From contig JAQFVV010000187.1 in the NCBI GenBank assembly GCA_028023455.1, forward strand, positions 700,597-764,596: a stretch of DNA of 64,000 nt. The letters are read 5' to 3'. Positions 11,014-23,027 of this stretch are shown here, piece after piece. The notes beneath the pieces are model-generated. The model ran no database searches, had not been told where the DNA came from, and saw only the letters and a program-made list of their open reading frames with translations. Source of the DNA: Epiperipatus broadwayi (Eukaryota; Onychophora; Udeonychophora; Euonychophora; Peripatidae). A program made the position numbers and the translations under genes. The first letter of the stretch is position 1. The number at the start of each line of letters is the position of its first letter.

Positions 11014-11224
11014 TGTTGTGTATCACAAATACAAGCAAAACACAACAACACTTTACTAGTTAATCTTTTATTACTATTCTATACATAAAATAATGTTCTA
11101 TACATAACGCTTACTAATACTCGGGAAGCATGATCACCGTCCTAACATGGCTTCCTGCTCTAGTCCCGCAGTCTCGATAATATGCATCCCGCAGTAACTG
11201 TGACGTCACTACGAATACATTACA
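11014..11224 (-). repeat. 5' LTR of Gypsy element 1
   Basis: 211 bp, 210 of them identical to 6795-7005, followed directly by GTTAT, the target duplication. As the 5' LTR of a minus-strand element it would carry the promoter and start transcription leftward. Confidence 0.95.
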
Positions 11225-11869
11225 GTTATTCTTCAGAAATTCACATGAGGTTTGTGCCTAGGGAATAAAGTTCACCTGCGATGCGTAGATCTTGAATTCT
11301 AAAGTCCATCACTATATACTACTGCACTAAACCACATAGAATAGAATTATAGTTTTACAGTATTTTTCAAGCTTATTGTAACAATGTCATCCATTTTGAT
11401 TTTTTTTTTCATCATCTGTACTTTTTTTATATATTTCATATATGTATAATTCTTGTTCTATACATTTATGAATAATTTACAATACACTGTACATTAGTTA
11501 AATTTTATGCAGTTTTTTCAGTAAAATAATTATAAAGACAATAAATATTTTATAATTTTAATTATTTATGTATATTCAATAATAAAATTGATAAATAACA
11601 TATTTGATATATTTGAGCCATAATTAAATTGAAGATTTTTTTTTTTTAATATTAGAGAAAATACTAAAAATTTATACTTTTATTCCTTTCTCAGTTGATG
11701 TTAATCTCTCTAGCTTTTGTTAATGTAAAAAAAATCTAATCTACATAAATAATAAAAAACTGCAACAGTATGATTAAAGCTTTCTTGGCAATATAAGGAT
11801 ATTTATCTTTAACTCTCAACAGCTGTAACCAATATGTGGTATTATAAGAAATTTGCCTGTGTCTTAATT
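11225..11869. other. AT-rich spacer with a weak tRNA-like scrap
   Basis: No gene. On the minus strand 11250-11340 has an A-box-like TGGTTTAGTGCAGTAG and a GCAGGTGAAC tract resembling a very decayed B box. It would place another tRNA-derived repeat here, but support is weak. Confidence 0.35.
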
Positions 11870-13190
11870 TTGTAGATTTTTTTAATTGAACAAATGCCCA
11901 TTTCAGTGCCTTCCTAGGTATGTCTGTATTTTGCAATATCAAATTAGTTTAAATTTTATTCACAGTGTAAATTTTATGCCAATTTTTAATTTAGCGATAT
12001 CACACACCAATTATAGTTTAAATCTAAGTAATTTTATTTGTGGGGTTTTTTTTTTTTTGTGATCTGTGGTTATTTTTTTCTACTTTTTTAAAATAAATAT
12101 AATATTTTTATAAAATTTTTTTGATTGAACAGCTATCCATCTCAGTTGCTTTCTAGGTATGTATGTATTTTGCAAAATCAAATTAGTTTGAATTTTTCTC
12201 ACTTAGCTTAAGTTTTATTCCACTTTTGAGGGATTTAGTGGTATTGTATACCAGTTGTAGTCTAAATGTAATTTTATTTCTCTTTTTGTGTGTGTGTGAT
12301 CTATGGGAGTTTTTTTCTACTTTTTTTTTTTAATTATTGTAGTACTTATTGTAAATAATGCGTACAATAATAAAATCAAATGTATTTATTATAAAAGTGG
12401 ATCATTCTTTTATTAAAACAAAGCTGTCATCATATCCCAGTTGAGAATAGTATAAATGAAATTAATTTAATTTTCCATTTTTAGGAATCAATGGTTTTTC
12501 TTTTACACAAATATTTTTATAATACTTATTGTAATAATGCTTACAATAATAAAAATTAAATGTATTTATTATAAAAATAGATCATTATTTTATTAAAAGA
12601 AAGCAATTAACACATCTCAGTTGGAAATAGTATAATCAAAAGTTATTTTACTTCTTCATTATTTGCAATTTTACTTTTTTTTATAAATATTGTATGTTAA
12701 GTGCACTGGAACACAGCAATAGAAAAACTGATCAGAATAATAATACGATGGCTTGGCATTTTTGAGGGTTTATTGTATCCATATTCATAGCAGAATAGGA
12801 AAATGATGGAATATTTATGTAAGCAGGTGATGTTTAACTTTATGTAAATTATAGTTAGAGTGTTCATTTTTTGGAAAGGGGGAAGCATGATTCTTTGTAA
12901 TTTATAGCATAGATGTTTTAGCTATATACCATGCTTCCTTAATTTTACTTTTTGACATCTTTTTCAATGCTCACAATAATAAAAATCAAATGTATTTATT
13001 ATAAAAGTAGATCATTCTACTACTAAAAGAAAGAAATCAGCTGATTCCAGTTAGAAGCCATTCTCGACAAAAATAATTTTATTTCTCCATTTTTTTGTGA
13101 TTTTATGATTATATTTTTGTATCCAAATATTATAATACTTACTGTAAATGATGCTTATAATAAAAAAATCAAATTTGGAAACATACTTAT
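11870..13190. repeat. Degenerate tandem repeat array, two unit types
   Basis: Two copies of a unit of about 240 bp run from 11870 to 12345 (shared words TTGAACA, CTAGGTATGT.TGTATTTTGCAA, TCAAATTAGTTT, GTGATCT.TGG). They pass into units of about 176 bp marked by ACTTATTGTAA..AATGC.TACAATAATAAAA, AAATGTATTTATTATAAAA and AGATCATT, at about 12346, 12522, 12966 and 13138. A segment at about 12690-12950 interrupts the array. Copies are diverged, so this is an old minisatellite-like array. Confidence 0.7.
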
Positions 13191-13514
13191 ATCATAAAAT
13201 AATGTTTCTTGGGAGCAAGGTCAGATATTGGTTATAGCATTAGCATTATAAATTTTGTTGCAGCCGTTGGGGGCTAATATAAATCCAGACGTATCAATTT
13301 CAACTATTTTATGTTTTAAATTTCCATCATTTCTTAATACAATTAATTTCTTTTACTCTAATATACTTTTTTTTATGCTTTTAATAATATATATAAAAAA
13401 ATATTATGGTGCTGTTCATCAGTATATTTTGTTATGATCTTGAAGAATTATTGTGGAACCTTATTGTGCCATTATACCCTGATTGAAAACTATTACAATA
13501 ATATGTTAATTAAA

Positions 13515-13770
13515 ACCCTTTTCCCGCCTCTTACGATGCCTCTCGTCGACAGCTGACGTCTTTAATTCCGTTATTTTTAATGCTAGGATATTCGTTTGAC
13601 AGTTATTGATTAAGTTTTTAAAAGTTCTGTAAGATGGTGCCCTCTTCTGAATTATTTTACAAGTAAAAAATCAATAAAACCGCATTTAAAGCTAAACAAT
13701 GAAAGAAGCTTGTCAGTGATTGGCTGTCAGCCGGCTCTCAGCCGAAAAAGACATTCTGATTGGCTGGAAA
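13515..13770. promoter_or_regulatory. Possible promoter-like patch
   Basis: A GC-richer island in very AT-rich sequence holds an E2F-type TTTCCCGCC (near 13519), a TGACGTC half-palindrome (13554-13560) and two inverted CCAAT boxes, GATTGGCTG at 13718 and 13758, exactly 40 bases apart. No first exon was found next to it, and it could equally be the end of an old transposon. Assignment rests on motifs only. Confidence 0.3.
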
Positions 13771-15943
13771 GAACAAAGAAACCACCTGATCAAAGAAAAT
13801 AAAGAAAAACCCTGAGATTTTCATTTCGAATGTGATTTAAGGTTTAAAAAAAGTATATTCTGGAAATTAAAATCATTTTCACAGGGTATACTAAAAAAAC
13901 AAAATTATTTTCGAAAAATATTGAAGATTTTAGTAAAAATATTTAAGATTTAGCAAAAAGAAATCTTTACTTTTCCATAACGTAAAATTGAAAAAAAGCA
14001 TTTACGTCAGCATTTTTTTGTTTATACGTTCGCTTTCAAATTTGCCGAAATTGAATATTTTATAATAAATAAATAGCAATTTATTTTTGAAAGAACTTTC
14101 GTTCACTTTCATAACCTGAAAAATTAGTAATATACTTTTTATAAACATATCTGAGTTGAATTTAATATTATAGGCGAATATGTTTTAACAATAGGCTTTG
14201 TCTTCAGTTTGTGAGTTGGCCAATTAAAAGATTTGATTTTTACCTCATACAACCAATAATATAATTAGCGGTTTAAGGGTTTTAAAAATAAATTTCAAGC
14301 AAGGCATTATGTGATTCCCAACTCACATTTAGCATTTGAATTAAATGTAAGCTGAGCAATTCGCTTGATGCCTTAATCGATATGTAGTATCTTTTGCCAA
14401 AAAATAAAAGCTATCTTCAGATAATATGAAACTGAAATAATTAGAATACTATACAGTTGCTGATCTAGTTATATATCTTCATAATTATATTAACATATTG
14501 ATTTATGTAAAAAAACCATGCTTAAAATTTTAAATCAACTTGGATAGTGGGGAGAAAATACATCTGCTACATGTCTATATACAATCAGATGTTAGTCACT
14601 GATGAAAACAAATATGCAGAAACTAGTCTGAAGATTTGATGGGATTATCATTTGATGTAGATCAATTGATAGTGCTAGCATTAATTGACTAAATTAGAGT
14701 AACAGAATAAATTACAGCTTTTAGCATAAAATGTAGATAAGTTATTGAAAACAATGTTTATTTATAAGATAAACCCATAAAGACAAATTGTTAATAAATC
14801 TATTAACCATAAATATGCTTTAACAAGAGTTCTATACATTTAATGTGTTTTGCTGAGTCTTACTAAGCCAGTAAGTTTCTAAACATAAGATTTTTTATTT
14901 TTATTGAATTAGTCTTGAATGATGAGTAATGTTATAATGTATTTAAGAAAACATTGCAGAAATATACAGGATTGTAACACAATATACTGTTAAGTAAATG
15001 GGTTAAAGAAAAAAAAGTAAATAAATTCAAATGTGCATCATCAGCCAGAAAAATTTGCTAATCTTGCTGTAATATATTCATAGGCCTATTTTGGAATGCT
15101 ATAAAGAAAGCTGAAACCTTACATTCTCAGCAAAAAAAGATTATTATTGAAAATTATTTTTTAGTATTATAAATGATGTCCAACCTTATATACAGCCTGC
15201 CACACTGCATAATTAAGTTTTTGATTCTTCCATATTCATTGTATATGATTGACTTACCTTTGTTTTAGCTATGATGAAGAAATCCAAAGATCATAAACTT
15301 TCTTCCTGATGTAATCGAAAAGCTTCTAGATCAATATAAAAAATATATAGAATTCCAAGACAATATCGAAAAATGTTAAAATTAGGTGGGTTTTTTTTGT
15401 TTTGTTTTTTTGTGAATCCATCAAAATAAACCATTCATGGGAGTTTGTTAAACCCGCACTCCTTGGCGAAAGTCACTTTATATTACAATCATATTAATTA
15501 GAAATCTCCAACCTTTTGCTAATAATAAATACCAATTTACAGACCAATATTTGGATGGCTATCTGGATTGGCTATGGACTAATTAACTGAAATAAAAATC
15601 CTAAGTCTGTGAAGTGAAAAAATGTCCATGGTTAACTAGCTTGAATTCAAACTAGATCATGAATATGACCGGCAATTTCATTTACCACTACATCATGAGG
15701 GTTTTTTTTTAATTAATTGTAAGTAATAAGTATATCTTTTTATGTTGTGTAAATCTACTATGGTTAATATAATCTGTCATTGTTGCTTTTGTCTACTGAA
15801 CCAAGAAATGTTTCCATTTATTGCATGAAGGCTATTTAGTTACTAAATGCTGTAACATTTTGTATTTATTATTTATGCACATGCACACATTCAAAGTGAA
15901 AACATATATTTAATTGCAATAATGATTAATTTTACCATTTTAG
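13771..15943. other. AT-rich stretch, probably intron upstream of LRPPRC-like exons
   Basis: No coding exon found. It contains the hammerhead-like trace at 14589-14640. A stretch near 15490-15600 (CTCCAACCTTTTGC, then a run about gaccaatatttggatggc) is reminiscent of a hAT element end but lacks a visible partner. Confidence 0.4.
14589..14640 (+). ncRNA. Hammerhead-ribozyme-like relic
   Basis: The conserved core pieces are in order: CTGATGA (14599-14605), GAAA (14619-14622), a two-base-pair stem AC/GT with loop TA, and the cleavage triplet GTC (14626-14628). TCA before the core pairs with TGA after the cleavage site. The stem II region (14606-14618) does not pair, so the copy is probably inactive. 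The 3' half GAAACTAGTCTG is shared with 44790-44801. Confidence 0.45.
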
Positions 15944-16473
15944 AAGTTTCCCGAAATTTGTCAGAAATCACCAATCCTTGTCTGTACAACTGCTGAGCTT
16001 AGTAATAATGTAAGATATATTTTATCTTTTTTTTTCTTATCATTATCATCAATTTTTTTTTATAAATATTACTACAATTATTTTTAATAGTCATACTAAG
16101 ATTAAATATTTGTGTTTAAATGTAGGAACTTCTTCTGACTAATTTGATAGAAGTAATACAACTGCTGAAAAATGATCGTATATTGGCAAACTGCTATAGC
16201 TACTTGATACATGTACAATGTAAGTATAGAATAAGAACAGTTAAACTCATGTAGTTTTGTAAGTTCTTTGACTGCTTATATATTGCTTTTGCTGCATAAC
16301 TGACTTATCTTAATTTGTAAGGTTCTAACCAGCATTATGATCAAGCACTAGAAACCCTTGACAAGTTAAAAAATGGCAGACTGAATATTGAAGATCTACA
16401 TTACAGTTGTCTTATTGTCCTAAAGAAAGGATTAGAAGAAAGGGGTTATGCAATCCCTTTCAAATTACCAAAG
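15944..16473 (+). CDS. LRPPRC: Three exons of an LRPPRC-like PPR protein, C-terminal part
   Basis: Exons 15944-16009, 16126-16219 and 16322-16473 have AG acceptors and GT donors (GTAAGA, GTAAGT, GTATTA) and join in one frame (phases 0, 0, 1). They give about 104 residues of helical-repeat sequence: KFPEICQKSPILV, a Leu-rich helix, YSYLIHVQCSNQHYDQALETL, then NIEDLHYSCLIVLKKGLEERG and AIPFKLPK. The layout fits the end of vertebrate LRPPRC as I remember it (TPILL, AYNSLM, LDDLFLKRYASLLK, PVPF), a mitochondrial mRNA-stabilising pentatricopeptide-repeat protein that acts with SLIRP. The upstream exons are not visible here and may lie before the window. The identification is by eye. Confidence 0.65.
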
Positions 16474-19439
16474 GTATTAAATATTTTTAAATTTGTATTT
16501 TTTTGAAAATTACTTAATATTTTGGTTTATATTAACAATTATTATAATTTTAATGCGCAAATACGCGCACAACAACCGAGCTTCATCAGGATTAAATAAA
16601 AATATATTATAAACTCAAAATAATTATAATATCTAAAGAATAATGCCCGAGCGCTATTGTTATTTTTTAGTCATTCAAATCATTTTTCAATTTTATCAAT
16701 TTTTTTTGAACATCAGTGCTATGTAGGATAATAGGAATCACTTTTATATTTGCCTTTGTGACAAATGTAACGGCTTTTATAGACTTTATTTTACAACATA
16801 GTATTAGTTATTCAAATTGAAAAATACACAATATTAAAGGTTTCTAATGTTTCTTATAATACAATTTTAATCTCAAATTATTAGAAAATTCTTAACTTAT
16901 AAATAAGTAACTTATATTATGTATATATGTGCTATGTGTGCACATGTATATTTTATTAAAGCATAAATAAATGTGTGTGTATAATTTTGACATTACTAGA
17001 ATATTCCAGAAAAGAGAGAAATGATATGCAAAAAAAAATCAGTAATTGCAAGAAACAACAGAAAAATTTGCATATTAATAAAAGTCTTAGTTTATGGAAA
17101 TTAGAAAAGCTGATAAAAAGGTCTACAGAAGAATTAAAGAAGAAAAAATAAACAGGCTGTAAAATGATGTACTGAGTGCTGAGTTTTAAGTTTTGTTCTG
17201 TGGTCAGTTCTGATGTTCTGAGAGTTACTAAAAAAGAGCTCTAGTCAAGAATCTAATTCGACTATCTGGGATATATGTGAGCAATAATGTGCTTACAAAA
17301 GTTTCAGAGTTAAAAAGACATTTATATATATTAAATCTCTATGGAGACATAAACTGTTAAGTGATCTAAGAGATTCTATTCTCAGTTAACAAATAGTCAT
17401 AGAATTACTAATCTCTACTAATATTATTATATTCAGAGTAAAATAAAACTCTTGAATTTATTATTAAACTTTGCATTGTTTTTTTAATAAACTATTAAAA
17501 TTATCAAGCTTTTAATTGCCTGGTTAACTCTGGATGTATTAATATGAAAGAGCCTCATAGTAGCACATTTATCTGTAATGCTTACATTCTAGATTTAAAT
17601 CTTATCCAGGCAAAACTTGAATTTATTTTCAAGTTGCAGCCACTTAGAATTCCTTTCAGGTAGCTGGTCTGTAACCAACTCAACTAACCTTCTAACATTG
17701 ACCAATAAATGGATATCTAGCTATGGAAAATCTTTCAAATCTTTATTATCTTGAAATTAGCAAGCATGATAAGAAATTCCTTTTTTTTTATATTGGAAAT
17801 TGTTGGAGAAGCTTTTGCTTTGCAATTATTTATTTAAAAACTTTTATTTTTTAATATTTGTTCCCTATTCTATAAAACAGCTGTCAGCAACCTATGATGA
17901 TCACCTAGGTTTTGTCTATTAATTGCTTTCCAGAAAATTAGGTTTTTATTAAAGTGGTAAATTTACTAAAAATAAACTGATATTTTAATGGCTTCATACT
18001 TTATCTCTAGTTACTTATTTTATCAGTTCATATTTAATGTAAAAATATTAATTTTATTACTACTGATGTTTTCTCAAAAAAAAAAATAATTCATATATTG
18101 AATATGAATAATCCCATATTTAGTTTTGTCATTGAACCAGAGAATTTTTATGAAAATAAATTTACGCAAAGAGTATGCCATTTTTATTTTCTAAAAATCG
18201 ATAACTTGAAAATGGAATAAATTTGTCTTTTAAAGTTTTTTAATTTGGAATTATAAATTCAAAGACATATGGAAATTGGAAAAAAGTTCCTAGTATATAA
18301 ATAAAATTTTATTGAAATGTTGGTCATCTCTTCCTGAACAGTTTTTAACAATGAAAAAAGTAGCAATATGTACTTTAATTCATTTTAATATGTGACCCAA
18401 ATAAATTATACTTTAAATCCAATATAGTCAACTGACACATAACAGTTTGAAATCTTATGTTCGTATACAAGTGTCAAATTTTAAACCAGATTTAGAGATT
18501 TTATTTAAACAAAAACAACACCAAGGAAGACATTGATGTATATTATTATAGTTTATAGTTAAATTTTTAACTTACATAAATATAATTTTTATTTGTTTCT
18601 ATTATAATTGTATTTTGGTAAGAAAAATATATTTCTTATGATCAAATGCATATTAATGCATTTTTACTAGAATCATTTTTCGTGTTAAATATAAATTTAA
18701 TCAGTAATCATTATTTTACACCATTTATTTATTAATTTGACTTACAAATGAAATGTAAAATATTCAGTATAAAAAAAGTGATCTGTAGTGAAGAAAGGTT
18801 GCCAACCACATATGTCCAGTTAAGTAAGCATAATATTAAATTATCCAAGTACTTCAGACTTCCATTAAGCAGTTGCATATTCCATATCCAATATATAGTG
18901 TGTTCTACAATTTTATTTCAGCAATTATATTCTTCACTCACAATTGTACATCATTTTTATAATTGTTACAGTTCAAGTGAACATTATTAGCACATCACAT
19001 TTTCATTTCCATTGATAATTTTAAACATAAGTAATTGATAATCTGCAACCATTTTTAGATACGTATACACAAAAAATATATATAAAAATATCCTGATTGT
19101 AATAATGCATTAACACACTGCCTTATATGCATAATGATACACAAATACATTGAGATGCTTCAATCTGAGACCAATCATGGAGATTTCTCTTACTCGTGAT
19201 TTTTGGCAGATATTTATGTCAATCATGCCTATTTTCAGTCCTTTCCAATCAGATTTGCAAATCTGGAAGTCAATAATTTAGTTACATATTATTATTTTTT
19301 TTGCCATTTCTAATAGACCATATCAGAAAATTAACATCAATGACAATAGTTAGTTTCTTAATTCTTGATTTTGATATTAGCTCTTAAGAAAATTTTTAGA
19401 ATCAGTAAAACTGCTTTCGAGCAGACTTATTCCCATATA

Positions 19440-20335
19440 GATCATATTAAATAGATTTCTTGCACTGTATGGTTTAGTATTGTTCTTCTAGTAAGTGTCC
19501 AAGTCTCAGATCCATAAATAAGAACTGGTAAAACACATTTATTAAAAACCTTGCTTTTCAAACACATAGGCATATTTTCTTTTAGTATAAAGTTATTTCT
19601 ACCAAAAGCATTCCAACCAAGTTTAATTCTATGATTAATTTCATCCATTATGTTTCCCTCTGTATTAATAATCTGACCAAGGTATTTGTAGCTATTAACT
19701 TCTTCTAACTCATCATAATCAATCTTTACTTTCATATTTTGAGAAAATCCATTAAACATTACTTTAGTCTTTTTAACATTTATCTTTAGTCCTATTTTCA
19801 TCTGATAGATCCTGCAACATTTTCTGCAGCTCTAAAGCATTATTTGCAAAAACAACTACATCATCTACTCAAAATCTAAATGACTTAAATAATTTCCATT
19901 TGCTTTAACTCCTTTAGCTTCCCATTTTAATCCACAAAATATTTGTTGCAGCACTGCTATAAAAAGTTTTGGAGATATGGAGTCACCCTGTCTTACACCC
20001 TTTTCAATGTTGATTTTGGGAGTAACAAGAAGAGATCAAAAATGCAAGATATGGGTAAGAGAACAAACAGGTGTTACTGACCTCATTGAAAAAATTAAAA
20101 GACTGAAGTGGAGTTGGGATGGACATATTGCTAGAAGAGATTATAATAGATTGACAATTGAAATCTTAAACTGGATTCCAAGAGATTGTAAAAGACCCAG
20201 AAAGAGACCATGTGAGATGGATGAAATAAGAAAGTGTGCAGGGGTGGTGTGGAGAAGTTAAAGATTGGAGAAGATGGATTGAACTTGGAGAGACCATCTT
20301 GCAGTGGATTGATAACAGTTGATGATGATGATGGT
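19440..20335 (+). mobile_element. RTE-type non-LTR retrotransposon fragment with 5' inversion
   Basis: Minus strand 20010 to 19442 encodes the RT palm: GVRQGDSISPKLF, a broken FADD-like box, KINVKKTKVMF, SYKYLGQII and LIYGSETWTLTRR. From about 20013 the plus strand carries the next part: LGVTRRDQKCKIW, EQTGVTDLIEKIKRLKW, GHIARRDYNR, PRDCKRPRKRP. It ends in a GATGATGATGATG tail near 20319-20333, typical of RTE 3' ends. The two halves are in opposite orientation, in the geometry left by twin priming. Frames contain stops; the element is dead and 5'-truncated. Confidence 0.8.
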
Positions 20336-21339
20336 TTAGTACAGTCAAAATGGCACACTTGAACTAAAGAGTTCCTAGATCGAAAATCACTATCATTTCC
20401 AATATCTGAACATCAAGTGACAAATCATTTGATTATTTTATGTTTTAGTAATTTTTATAAGGATTTCTCATTTTAATTAAATTTAAAAAAGCTGTTTTTT
20501 TTTAAGATTATGAAGAGTTTGAATTGTATATGTTTAGATATAGAAACATTCTACTGAACAGAGCAACAATATTGCAATTATTTGCAGAAAATTCTTACTA
20601 AATATCAATATGTAAAAGTTGCTTTATATACTGACAAATTAAAAATATATGGTGTTAAAGAGATGGTTAGCAACTGTCATTGAGAATGATTAGATTTAAT
20701 ACTTTGTTATAATATCTCATTGTCTGAGCAAAAATTTATCATATATATGCACATAAGCACCAAGTTTATTATTATTGAGAAATATTACATTAACATTATA
20801 ATCAATTTCAAATAAACTAGGGCAAATCTATAACTAAATCCAGGGCATTGTATTTTAAAAAAATAAAGACTCTCTTAAATATTCATTAACTTAATAATGA
20901 TTACCTATATTAAAATCGATTTAATCAATTTAAGAGGATTTGTAGCAGTAATCTCTTCACCTAGTGTATTGTAAACAAATCAAGAAAAAATTACTCTGGG
21001 AATGGTCAATTGGTTATCAACAGATATGATAAAACAGCCATGAAAAAATAACATTTCTATAGTGCTGGTTTTCAGACCAAAGAAATAGACAATGAGTATG
21101 TTAAAAAATGATACAATGTATGAATGATGGATCCAGAGTTAATTCTTATTTGACTAAACATATCAAAATTAATGATAGTATTATAATCTATCTACGATAG
21201 TGACAGACTTTATCATGAGGCAGATTACATATGAATTTGATAATAATTTAGTAAAACTAAAGCAGAATATTTTCTTGGTATGTTGAGAATAAATTATTTG
21301 AGAACCCTTCAAATACTTAAAATGTCAATTTTAATTGCA

Positions 21340-23027
21340 GCTTATGGATTATTATCTATATGATTGCATATATCTACATGAAATAAAATAAGACAATTAC
21401 TTGTCTACGCAGCTGTTTCAATATTTCAACCAGACGACTAGTTTTAAAACAGAAAATATGTATATAAATGAAGTTATCCAAAAATTAAAAGCTATTTATA
21501 TATCTCATAAAGGAAAAAGTTCCTATATTAATAATTTTTTTGTGCGGACAATTTAACTAATCTACTATTAATCTAGTGTAATAAATATCTTACTTATTTT
21601 CTTCCAAACAAAAAAAACCATAATTATTTTTTTATTAAAAGTTCACAAAACTTTTAATTCATTTTAAAATAATATTAATTCATTAATTTTTTAAAAAAAT
21701 TACGTTTGTAAAATATATGCATGTGCCTATACAAAAAATGTATACAAAAACATATATGTATTCAAAGAATCTATGTATTCATATTAAATCTCATAAATAA
21801 GAAAAATACACAAATTATAAACAATAATTAATTAAAAATAATCTCTTAGGAAACAGATAATTCAAGGATGTAATAGTGCCTTTGTTCATGTTCATATCAT
21901 GTGGGTGTAAGATCTTAAATTTATGAATAAAAAAACCTTATTTTCACTCTTTTGTGGAAGAACAGTTGTTCTGTAATGTGACAATTCTTAAATCATAATG
22001 ATCTATGGTAAATTGAAGTATTTAGATATTGGTATAAATCTTCATTTTTATGCAAAATATCAAATCTATGATTAGTTATTCTAATATGTGAACTATTTAT
22101 CAATTCATCTATACAATAGTTCAAGCATCTATTACATTCTTTTAAATATATTAAGTTTACTCTTATGTAATTAACATAGTTGGAAATATACCATTTAAAA
22201 TCATTAATAGTAATACTTTGGACTATTTTTGTAACAATATGTTTATGAGATATCTTTTTTCTCCATATGAGAGACATTCTTTTTCTGATATAAAATTAAT
22301 AATAAAATTTGTTTTGACAAGTCTATCCTTAAGTATCCTGTCTTTTCGATATACAATTTTAGTAATTGTTTTGGGAAAAATAGATTTTAAATAATCTATG
22401 GAATTTAATGTTAAAATGTTTCTGAAAATGTAGTAAATATTATCTAAAATATTAATAAAAGAACTAGTTGCAAAAGTTCTAATTAGTCATTTTTTTCTTA
22501 TATAAAAGAAATTCCTTTCTCTTAATTTCTGAAGCCTTTATTACTGCGTTATTGAACATTTTAAGAAATTTCATTATTTATAAATTTATTAAATCTATTT
22601 CACAGAATAATCATGTTCAAATACTTTACTAAGACAATTTACAAGTCTTTAAGGAATTTAGTACCATATTTGGACTTAGTTGTTCTGCAAAATAAGATTA
22701 TATTCTTAGCATTAAATATGTGATTTTGTTGAAGAAATCTCTCATCATTGCAAATTATCTAATTTTTAAAAATTGACTGTGGGGATATTAGCCTTTAAAT
22801 GTTATAAGGATGATTACTATGAAAATACAGATAACTATGGTATCAGTTAATTTGTTATATATACTAATTCTGAGAATTTTATTTTTGTAAATAATTTCAA
22901 TACTAAGAAATGGATTTTTATTTTAGTAAAGTTTATAGTAAAGTGTGAATTTTTATTATTTATGCAATCTAAGAAAGTATGAAGTTCTTCCTCATTATTA
23001 TTTACAGTAATAAAATTATTAGAACTA
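21340..23027 (-). mobile_element. Penelope-like element copy, minus orientation, decayed
   Basis: Minus-strand translation shows the end of a PLE reverse transcriptase: EEELHTFLDCINNKNSH, then a YLYFHSNHPYN block (the HPxxxK..IPYSQFLR region of the family, here corrupted), ICNDERF, and KSIFP. A GIY-YIG-type endonuclease end follows: IYLKECNRCLNYCIDE and RITNHRFDILHKNEDLYQYL (21993-22277). The last part to about 21340 matches the right copy, including TTGAAATATTGAAACAGCTG. Stops and shifts are frequent. The endonuclease cuts the target site in this retroelement class. Confidence 0.7.

Larger units (their letters stand above)
6795..11224 (-). mobile_element. Young full-length Ty3/Gypsy LTR retrotransposon (K02A2.6/Mag-like)
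   Basis: A complete 4430-bp element on the minus strand. It has 211-bp LTRs at both ends, a 5-bp target duplication GTTAT (6790-6794 and 11225-11229), a primer-binding site, gag with zinc knuckles, protease, RT, RNase H, integrase and a polypurine tract, and no envelope gene. The order protease-RT-RNase H-integrase defines Ty3/Gypsy. LTR copies differ at one site only, which implies recent insertion. The pol frame nevertheless has several indels and stops, and adapter sequence lies at 9936-9954, so part of the damage may be assembly error. Its GC content is far above the surroundings. Confidence 0.95.

Noticed and set aside
16560-16600. CTGATGA on the minus strand in a CpG-rich patch as a hammerhead
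   Set aside because: No GAAA partner and no stem II or stem I pairing around it.
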